Shown: positions 1 through 5,788 of the stretch, one piece after another
Layout: the number at the start of each line of letters is the position of its first letter
Position numbering within the stretch: position 1 is the stretch's first letter
Assembly: GCA_964527995.1 (NCBI GenBank)
Contig: CAZGRP010000070.1
Location: 1 to 20,466, forward strand
Origin: CAZGRP01 sp964527995
Lineage (GTDB): Bacteria > Zhuqueibacterota > Zhuqueibacteria > Oceanimicrobiales > CAZGRP01
Direction: 5' to 3'
DNA length: 20,466 bases
Made by a program: the position numbers and the translations under genes
The notes under the pieces: model-generated
Told to the model about the DNA's origin: nothing
Database searches by the model: none
What the model saw: only the letters and a program-made list of their open reading frames with translations

Positions 1-186
1 TTGGGCAAACGATCCACGCCAGTCGACCAGGACACCGCCATCCGCAATCCAAGGCAGCATCCCGAGCCCATCTTCCATCGCCCGGTCTAAAATCAACCAC
101 CTGCACTGCGGAATACTGCGTACCTCCGCCCCGTTACAGCAAAGGCATGTTTTCTGCCTGCGCCAACCCCCTTGCCGGAAAGAGTC
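1..186 (-). other. possible partial coding region running off the left edge
   Basis: One minus-strand frame is open for 62 codons from a stop at 187-189 to the window edge. The stretch nearest the edge reads like protein (for example MEDGLGMLPWIADGG). A GGAGG-like sequence (minus strand, 127-123) lies 8 bases before an in-frame ATT at 114-112, but ATT is a very rare start and no in-frame ATG comes before the MEDG segment. I do not recognise the product. It may be the start of a gene continuing outside the window, divergent from the lipoprotein gene, or chance. The rest of 1-315 shows no other convincing feature. Confidence 0.2.
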
Positions 187-315
187 TTACGCGGTTACCA
201 AAAGTTGAACGCGAGTGCGCCACACCCGGCATGAAGGTTGCCCTCTTGCCCGTCGGACTGCGACATGGTAGAGAATGGACAGGACCTGCCGGTTCATCAG
301 AGCGAGTGTTGCGTG

Positions 316-1254
316 ATGAAGTACACTGTGCCGTTCCTCATGATCTGCGTCTTCGGCTTCGTCTCGGGCTGCAGTCGAGATTCCTCCCCCACCTCCTTTG
401 GGAAGACAAACCAGGCGGCCAGCCGCATTCAGGCCACACTGACCCAAATCACAACAGACCCGGGACGAGAATTTGCCCCGAGTCTGTCACCGGACGGCCG
501 ATGGATCGCCTTCTATTCACGAAAAGCGGGAAACGACGATATCTGGCTCACCACGCCGCGAGGGGATACGTTGATCCAGGTGACCTACATGCCGCACAAC
601 GAAATCAATCCAAGGTGGTCACCGGACGGCACACTCCTCGCTTATGTCTCTTACCACGGTCAGAACCGCGGCGATATCATGGTGCTCTCGCCCTTCGGCG
701 GTGAAACCTCGCAATTGACCTTCACAGGCAGTGGCATCCGTGAGATCCCGAGCTGGTCACCATCGGGCGATCGGATCGCCTACAGCTCCTTCGAATCTGG
801 CAATTGGGATATCTGGGTGGTGGGATTGAATGGCCCGACGCCGCGGCGGCTCACGATGAGCGCCTCGTCGGACCTGGCGCCGAGCTGGTCGCCGGACGGC
901 AGAAACATCGCCTTTGCCTCCGACCGCAGTGGTAATCCCGACATCTGGGAGGTGCCGGTTTCCGGAACGCCTGCCACGCAAATCACCTTCAGCGAGAGCG
1001 CCGACGACTTCCCGTCTTTCTCTCCGGACGGCAAATATGTCGCTTTCTCATCGACGCGGGCCAACAAAAATGGCAGCAGCGACATCTGGCTCTACTCGTT
1101 GGATACCGGGAAGCTGCACCGCCTGACCGATGATGCCGGCGACGATATCCACCCAAGCTGGTCATCAGACGGCAAGAAAATCGTCTTCTCGTCCAACCGC
1201 AGCGGTAGCTACGACATCTGGATGCTGGACCTCGTGATAGGGAATGACAAGTAA
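316..1254 (+). CDS. TolB-like WD40/PD40 beta-propeller lipoprotein
   Basis: The predicted 312-residue protein starts with a lipoprotein signal peptide: a hydrophobic segment at about 3-18, then lipobox VSGC with Cys19 as the lipidated residue. Six PD40-type repeats follow, at about residues 52-78, 96-123, 142-168, 186-212, 230-259 and 278-303. Each carries a variant of PSWSPDG...IAF.S.RSG..DIW, as in the C-terminal propeller of TolB and related periplasmic proteins. The N-terminal TolB domain is absent, so this is a propeller-only relative and not TolB itself. The frame is open from 238, but the ATG at 316 is chosen because it puts the signal peptide at the N-terminus. Such propellers are protein- or glycan-binding scaffolds in the periplasm; the partner here is unknown. 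It stands alone and converges on the fusion gene at 1320. Confidence 0.85.
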   Translation: MKYTVPFLMICVFGFVSGCSRDSSPTSFGKTNQAASRIQATLTQITTDPGREFAPSLSPDGRWIAFYSRKAGNDDIWLTTPRGDTLIQVTYMPHNEINPRWSPDGTLLAYVSYHGQNRGDIMVLSPFGGETSQLTFTGSGIREIPSWSPSGDRIAYSSFESGNWDIWVVGLNGPTPRRLTMSASSDLAPSWSPDGRNIAFASDRSGNPDIWEVPVSGTPATQITFSESADDFPSFSPDGKYVAFSSTRANKNGSSDIWLYSLDTGKLHRLTDDAGDDIHPSWSSDGKKIVFSSNRSGSYDIWMLDLVIGNDK

Positions 1255-1326
1255 GGGGCGAGGGTGGTTCTGTTTCCCGGCTGCGGACGAAGCGGAAGGC
1301 GGTGCCGACGGGATCCCTCTTACTTG
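1248..1326. repeat. imperfect inverted repeat spanning two convergent stop codons
   Basis: CAAGTAAGGGG (1248-1258) contains the lipoprotein gene's stop. Its near reverse complement CCTCTTACTTG (1316-1326) contains the stop of the convergent fusion gene, with 10 of 11 positions pairing. The 57-base interval holds only a weak 5-bp stem (1275-1279 with 1309-1313). It could act as a bidirectional terminator, but there is no U-tract and the loop is long, so chance is possible. Confidence 0.25.
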
Positions 1327-4300
1327 CACGGCAGGAACCGAACCGTCGTCTCCATCTCTTCGAGCACGCTCGCCAGCGCCGACACAGTCTCGTCGATGTC
1401 GGCCTCGGTCGTCTGGTGCGAAAGCGAGAAGCGCACGGCGCAGTGTGCATCCTCGGCCGTCATTCCCATGGCGATGAGCACATGCGTCGGCTCGGGCGAG
1501 CCCGCCTTGCAGGCCGAACCGGAGGAGAGACAGATACCGTGCTGGTCCATGGCGACCACGAGTGATTCTCCGCGCAGGCCGGGAAAGGTCATGTTGAGCG
1601 TGTTGGGCAGGCGCCGCTCCGGGTGGCCGTTCAGACGGGCATCGGGAATGAGCCTGGTGATTCCCTCTTGCAGCCTGTCGCGCAGCTGCCGCATCTTTTC
1701 CGACTCGGCAAGTGCCTGCACGGCCAGTTCGGCCGCCTTGCCGATGCCTGCAATCGCCGGCACGTTCTCGGTTCCGGCACGCAGCCCGCCTTCCTGCTTA
1801 CCACCATGAACCAGCGGCTCGAGCTTCACTCCCTTTTTGACGTACAGCGCTCCCACCCCTTTCGGCGCATGAAACTTGTGACCCGAGATGCTCAGCAGGT
1901 CCACGTCCAGCTCCTGCACGTCCACCTTGATCTTGCCCACTCCCTGAACCGCGTCGCTGTGGAACAACACCCCCCTCTCATGGGCGATGGCGCACAAATC
2001 CTTGATCGGCTGGATGGTGCCGACTTCGTTGTTGGCCATCATCAGGGAAACCAGAATCGTGTCATCAGTGATCGCCTCCCTCAACTGGTCGGGGTGAATC
2101 AAACCATAGCGGTCGACTTCCAGGTAGGTGATTCGGTATCCGATTCTTTCGAGGAAGTTGGAGGCCTTGAGGATGGCCGGGTGCTCGATGGTGCTGGTGA
2201 TGATGTGATTGCCCCGGTCGCGATAGGCAAACGCCACCCCCTTGAGCGCCAGGTTGTCGGCCTCGGAGCCACCGCCGGTGAAGACGATGCGCCGCGGCCG
2301 GGCATTGATCAGCTGGGCCACCTGGCGTCGCGCCTTTTCGACGGCCTCGCGAGCATCCCGTCCGACTCCATGGATGCTGGAAGGGTTGCCGTGCGTTGCG
2401 TCCAGAAAGGGCAACATCGCCTGGCGCACGGCATCGGCCACCCTGGTGGTGGCGTTGTTGTCCAGGTAGATGCGACGCTGCGGTTTCCTTGCGGCCGCCT
2501 GCGGTTGCACGAGTACCGGCCCGCACATCTCGGCATTCCCGCCTGCGGAGCGGCGCCTCGCTTCGGTTCCTCGCTCGATCTTGACGACGTCGCAGAGAAG
2601 AGCCTTGTACACCGGAAAGCCCGAAATCTCGTCGAAGTTCTGGATGTCCGTCAGCTCGTTGACGTTCCACTTCTGCCAGGCCTTCGGCCCCACCGGCGTG
2701 CCACCTCCCATGTTGCATTCGATGGCGCCGCGCACGATATCGCCGGTGACCCGAGCCCGGAAAGGCACCGCCCCGCGTGGCGTGCGCACCTCCACCAGGT
2801 CGCCGGTCTGGATGCCGCGCTCCCGGGCATCCTCGATGTTCAGCTCCACCGTCGGCTCCGGATTGTCCTTCGCCAGGCCGCGGATGCCATGATGCTGGGA
2901 TCGAAAGTCGGTATGAGGCCGGGCTCCGGAATTGAACACAAGTGGGAAGTCCGTTGCTAGCTCCGGGCTGGCCATGGGGCCTTCCCTGGGCTCGGTGTAC
3001 TTGGGCAGCGGCTCGTACCCGAACTCCTCGAGAACAGTCGACCAGATCTCAAACTTGCCCGTGGGCGTTTCGAATCCCGGCTTGCCGTCAGGCCTTAGTC
3101 CGCCCTTCTGCCACTTTTTGTACTCCATCATCGGGGCAGGAATCTTCACCCAGCCGCCGGCCGCTTTCACATCCTCGAGCGTGTATCCGGAGCCCCGCAG
3201 GGCGAAGCGGATCATCTCCTCTTCGGTCTGGGGATAGAGATCTCCGTAGCCCAGCCGCTGAGCAAGCTCCGCCATAATCAGATAGTCGTTTCGGGCCTCG
3301 CCCACCGGCTCGATCACCTTCTCGCGCAGCCGGAAGATCGGGCCATAGACCATGTAGGAGTCGATCTCGAACATGGTGGTAGCCGGCAGAACGACATCGG
3401 CGTAGGCGGCGTCTGCGGTGAGCTGGCGGTCGATGCAGACCAGGAAGTCGAGCTTCGAAAGGGTCTCGCGCCACAGCGGCGTTTGCGGCCACGAGGTGAG
3501 CAGCGAGGCTCCATGGACGATCAGAGCGCGGATGCGGTACGGCTCGCCTTTGAGCACCGAGGTGACCAGACCGCTGGCATGGGATTCGCCGCGATAGTGG
3601 CTGTAGATCGGGAACCGGTCGCGGGCTACGGCCCGGTCGAGATTGGGATTGGCCTGGTTGCAGGAACGATTGATCGGGAAGTGGCTGTTCAGCATGGCCA
3701 GGCCGATCCCGCCCGGCACGTCGAGATGGCCGGCCAGGGCGAACAGCGTCAGTACGGCGCGGATGGCCTGGATACCGCTGTTGGAGTACTCGAGTCCGGT
3801 GTACATCACCGGGCAGGCGCCGGTGGCATGGCAGATGCGGTGCGCCAGGTCACGGATGGTGTCGGCGGGCACACCCGTAATCGTTTCGGCGACCTCGGGC
3901 CGGAAGTGCTGCACGTAGGTTTTCAGCTCTTCAAAGCCGTGGCACCAGTTTTCGGCGAAATCCTCATCGTACAGCTCCTCGTCAATCATCACCTCGATCA
4001 TGCTGAGCGCCAGGGCACCATCGGTGCCGGGTCGAATCGGCACCCACTGGGCGTTGGTGCGAGTGGCTGTCTCCGTGCGCCGCGGGTCGATGACGACGAT
4101 GTCGGCGCCGCGCCGGGCTGCCGCCTCCAGGCGAAACATGTCCAGCGGCGGTGAATCGGTGGCCGGATTGGCCCCCCAAACCACCAGCATCTCAGCATTC
4201 TCCATGTCCGTGAACATGTTGACCAGCATCCGGCCCATGGTGACATGTGGGGCGATCATGGCGAAGGAGACATAGCAGAGCGCCCCCACGCCCATGGTGT

Positions 4301-4748
4301 TTGGTGACCCGAAGGGGAAGAGAATGTTGGAAGCCGACGACACGGCCACACCCTGGGGCTGGTACATGTCGCAGAGGGAGAGCTCGAAAGCACCGCGACC
4401 GGTGTAGACGGCCACCGCCTCCGGACCTGACTCCTGCTTGATCTGCTGCAGCTTCTTGACGATCAGATCGTAAGCCTCGTCCCAGGTGATGCGCTCGAAG
4501 TCATAGCCACCTTTGGGTCCGACGCGTCTCATCGGGTATTTCAGCCGGTGCTTGGAGTAGACGATCTCGGGGGCATGTTCGCCGCGGCGACATATCATTC
4601 CCAGCATATGACTGGGGTCCTGGCGGATGTCCACCAGCCTGCGGCCGTCGAGGCCGACTTCTACCCAGCAGCCGGCGGGGCAGATACCGCAAACGGCCTT
4701 CTTCCACTGCAGGTGCCGATGATCTGGTTCCTCGATAGCTCTGTGCAC
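1320..4748 (-). CDS. fusion: Mo/W-bisPGD oxidoreductase - NifS/IscS-type cysteine desulfurase
   Basis: One 1142-residue frame carries two complete enzymes. Residues 1-725 are a DMSO-reductase-superfamily molybdopterin oxidoreductase. Cys20, Cys23, Cys27 and Cys53 form the 4Fe-4S motif. WGANPATDSPP (191-201) is a typical pterin-binding segment. Cys158 in FGSPN...GALCYV is the likely Mo/W ligand. The C-terminal beta-barrel (about 600-725) ends in ALLCDVVKI. After an Arg/Ala/Pro-rich linker (726-757), residues 758-1140 are a class V PLP cysteine desulfurase: IYLDNNATT at 760, PLP-stacking His856, Asp932 and Gln935, PLP lysine Lys958 in SGHKFH, and catalytic Cys1080 in SSGSACKAGS. Start is GTG with GGGAGGA 3 bases upstream. 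There is no Tat or Sec signal, so it should be cytoplasmic. Family knowledge: desulfurases form persulfide from cysteine, and IscS with FdhD sulfurates the metal of formate dehydrogenase. Sulfur transfer in cis is my inference. Substrate is unknown and no electron-transfer subunit is adjacent. Confidence 0.92.
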   Translation of the reverse strand: MHRAIEEPDHRHLQWKKAVCGICPAGCWVEVGLDGRRLVDIRQDPSHMLGMICRRGEHAPEIVYSKHRLKYPMRRVGPKGGYDFERITWDEAYDLIVKKLQQIKQESGPEAVAVYTGRGAFELSLCDMYQPQGVAVSSASNILFPFGSPNTMGVGALCYVSFAMIAPHVTMGRMLVNMFTDMENAEMLVVWGANPATDSPPLDMFRLEAAARRGADIVVIDPRRTETATRTNAQWVPIRPGTDGALALSMIEVMIDEELYDEDFAENWCHGFEELKTYVQHFRPEVAETITGVPADTIRDLAHRICHATGACPVMYTGLEYSNSGIQAIRAVLTLFALAGHLDVPGGIGLAMLNSHFPINRSCNQANPNLDRAVARDRFPIYSHYRGESHASGLVTSVLKGEPYRIRALIVHGASLLTSWPQTPLWRETLSKLDFLVCIDRQLTADAAYADVVLPATTMFEIDSYMVYGPIFRLREKVIEPVGEARNDYLIMAELAQRLGYGDLYPQTEEEMIRFALRGSGYTLEDVKAAGGWVKIPAPMMEYKKWQKGGLRPDGKPGFETPTGKFEIWSTVLEEFGYEPLPKYTEPREGPMASPELATDFPLVFNSGARPHTDFRSQHHGIRGLAKDNPEPTVELNIEDARERGIQTGDLVEVRTPRGAVPFRARVTGDIVRGAIECNMGGGTPVGPKAWQKWNVNELTDIQNFDEISGFPVYKALLCDVVKIERGTEARRRSAGGNAEMCGPVLVQPQAAARKPQRRIYLDNNATTRVADAVRQAMLPFLDATHGNPSSIHGVGRDAREAVEKARRQVAQLINARPRRIVFTGGGSEADNLALKGVAFAYRDRGNHIITSTIEHPAILKASNFLERIGYRITYLEVDRYGLIHPDQLREAITDDTILVSLMMANNEVGTIQPIKDLCAIAHERGVLFHSDAVQGVGKIKVDVQELDVDLLSISGHKFHAPKGVGALYVKKGVKLEPLVHGGKQEGGLRAGTENVPAIAGIGKAAELAVQALAESEKMRQLRDRLQEGITRLIPDARLNGHPERRLPNTLNMTFPGLRGESLVVAMDQHGICLSSGSACKAGSPEPTHVLIAMGMTAEDAHCAVRFSLSHQTTEADIDETVSALASVLEEMETTVRFLPCK

Positions 4749-4751
4749 GAT

Positions 4752-4758
4752 TCCTCCC
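4752..4758 (-). promoter_or_regulatory. ribosome-binding site deciding the GTG start of the fusion gene
   Basis: On the minus strand GGGAGGA lies 3 bases before the GTG at 4748-4746 (GGAGG itself is 4 bases away). No in-frame ATG near the N-terminus has a comparable site, and this start leaves about 19 residues before the first cluster cysteine, as usual in this superfamily. Confidence 0.75.
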
Positions 4759-4770
4759 TTCTATCAGTCA

Positions 4771-4848
4771 AGCAGCAAGAAGAGCTGCGGCGGACGGGCA
4801 CGGAATCACAAGGGGGTCCCTTGATGAGTCATGCTACTTCTCCGTGCC
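4771..4848 (-). promoter_or_regulatory. structured leader upstream of the fusion gene
   Basis: The 172-base interval between arfB and the fusion gene contains three perfect inverted repeats. GGCACGGA (4797-4804) pairs with TCCGTGCC (4841-4848). Off-centre inside it lies CAAGGG (4809-4814) / CCCTTG (4818-4823) with a 3-base loop. Nearer the start codon is GCAGC (4772-4776) / GCTGC (4784-4788) with a 7-base loop. On the transcript these sit just before the ribosome-binding site. No U-tract follows any stem, so an intrinsic terminator for arfB is unlikely. A cis-regulatory RNA, for example one sensing the pterin cofactor, molybdate or tungstate, is possible but unproven. Confidence 0.4.
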
Positions 4849-4920
4849 GATCTGTGGCAGGCAGTTCTCGTCCCATCTGGTTCTGGTTACGCCGGTTTGA
4901 GAGGAGCGGCATCGTTGGGT

Positions 4921-5349
4921 CTACTCTTCGGTGAGGGGGTCGGACCTCCGCGCCTGCTTGATCCTGCTGCGGCGACGCTTCTCTTCGAGACGGCGCTTTT
5001 TCGCGGCCTGCGACGGCCTGGTTTTCCGCCGTGGCTTCGGGACCTCGGATGCCTTGCGGATCAATGCAACAAAGCGATTCAGAGCATCCTGGCGATTCTG
5101 CTCCTGGCTGCGATACCGTCGCGCCGTGATAATCAAAACGCCGGCCTCGGACACCTTTCTTCCAGCCAGGCGAATCAGACGCTCGCGCACATCGTCGGGA
5201 AGAGCTGCAGAATGGGCCACGTCGAAGCGGAGCTGTACGGCGGTGGCGACCTTGTTGACGTTCTGCCCACCGGGTCCGGAGGCGCGAATGAAATCGAATT
5301 GGATTTCGCTCTCAGGAATCGCGATGTTGTCGGTTGCGTGGATTTTCAC
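4921..5349 (-). CDS. arfB: ArfB/YaeJ-type peptidyl-tRNA hydrolase (ribosome rescue)
   Basis: The 142-residue protein has the release-factor catalytic motif GGQ at residues 27-29 within SGPGGQNVNK. It ends in a Lys/Arg-rich tail (about 107-135), as in ArfB, where the tail enters the mRNA channel of stalled ribosomes while GGQ hydrolyses the peptidyl-tRNA. Length matches the family (about 140 residues). It lacks the codon-recognition domain of RF1/RF2, so it is not a standard release factor. Start is GTG at 5349-5347, supported by GGAGG (minus strand 5359-5355) five bases upstream. Its promoter region runs into the assembly gap. The fusion gene follows on the same strand after 172 bases, and co-transcription is uncertain. 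Confidence 0.88.
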   Translation of the reverse strand: MKIHATDNIAIPESEIQFDFIRASGPGGQNVNKVATAVQLRFDVAHSAALPDDVRERLIRLAGRKVSEAGVLIITARRYRSQEQNRQDALNRFVALIRKASEVPKPRRKTRPSQAAKKRRLEEKRRRSRIKQARRSDPLTEE

Positions 5350-5377
5350 TTACTCCTCCATATCCAAACCAGAAATA

Positions 5378-5432
5378 CGGCGTTTTTATTCTGATCGAAG
5401 CGACCTGCGAATCCGCAACCGCCAACTCCCGG
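5378..5432 (+). repeat. left copy of an exact 55-bp direct repeat bordering the gap
   Basis: This stretch begins CGGCGTTTTTATTC and ends CCAACTCCCGG, directly against the N run. It is identical base for base to 5533-5587. Such an exact overlap equal to a common assembler k-mer size suggests both contig ends are the same genomic locus. Confidence 0.9.
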
Positions 5433-5532
5433 NNNNNNNNNNNNNNNNNNNNNNNNNNNNNNNNNNNNNNNNNNNNNNNNNNNNNNNNNNNNNNNNNNNN
5501 NNNNNNNNNNNNNNNNNNNNNNNNNNNNNNNN
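5433..5532. other. assembly gap of 100 Ns
   Basis: Exactly 100 unknown bases, the conventional placeholder for a gap of unknown size. It lies in the divergent region between arfB and the SulP transporter, so promoters of both genes may be affected. Apparent reading frames crossing it are artefacts. Confidence 0.98.
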
Positions 5533-5587
5533 CGGCGTTTTTATTCTGATCGAAGCGACCTGCGAATCCGCAACCGCCAACTCCCGG
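5533..5587 (+). repeat. right copy of the exact 55-bp direct repeat
   Basis: Identical to 5378-5432. The right end enters a small hairpin, CCGCC (5574-5578) / GGCGG (5586-5590), which only the right copy completes because the left copy stops at the gap. This fits a single locus split between two contigs. The sequence AATCCGCAACC within it resembles a tract at 15901-15920. Confidence 0.9.
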
Positions 5588-5726
5588 CGGCAGGCCTCTG
5601 GCCCCTGACGGTGGATGATCGGCCTCCGTAATATAACCGCCCAGTTCTCCCGGGTCAAGGGCAACCTTGAGAATCATTCCGATCACCGTTGCCGCACTGC
5701 TTTCCGCAGTCCGCCCCGATCACAAC

Positions 5727-5732
5727 TATAAT
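5727..5732 (+). promoter_or_regulatory. candidate -10 element for the SulP gene
   Basis: A perfect TATAAT lies 56 bases before the start codon in an AT-rich patch of an otherwise GC-rich leader. No good -35 is seen at 16-18 bases upstream, so it may need an activator or may be chance. The rest of 5588-5788 shows no gene or other clear signal. Confidence 0.3.
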
Positions 5733-5788
5733 AAATAACCACTTGACGCTGCACATCATCGTCTCACAAGCGCCAGAGAGGGAGGAAG

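Noticed and set aside
1623..2960. Long plus-strand frame (445 codons) opposite the fusion gene
   Set aside because: It lies wholly antisense to a gene with two recognisable domains and its translation shows no family motifs; a GC-rich shadow frame.
1320..4748. Acetylene hydratase as the identity of the oxidoreductase half
   Set aside because: The residue after the second cluster cysteine is Pro, not the catalytic Asp I recall for that enzyme, and the fusion and context give no support.
4921..5349. Release factor RF1/RF2 or RF-H fragment
   Set aside because: The complete short length, basic C-terminal tail and own ribosome-binding site fit ArfB, not a truncated release factor.
5312..5686. 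Frames crossing the N run, and the idea of a CRISPR repeat pair
   Set aside because: The frames depend on Ns. Two 55-bp copies separated by placeholder bases are best explained by assembly, with no further repeats or cas genes.
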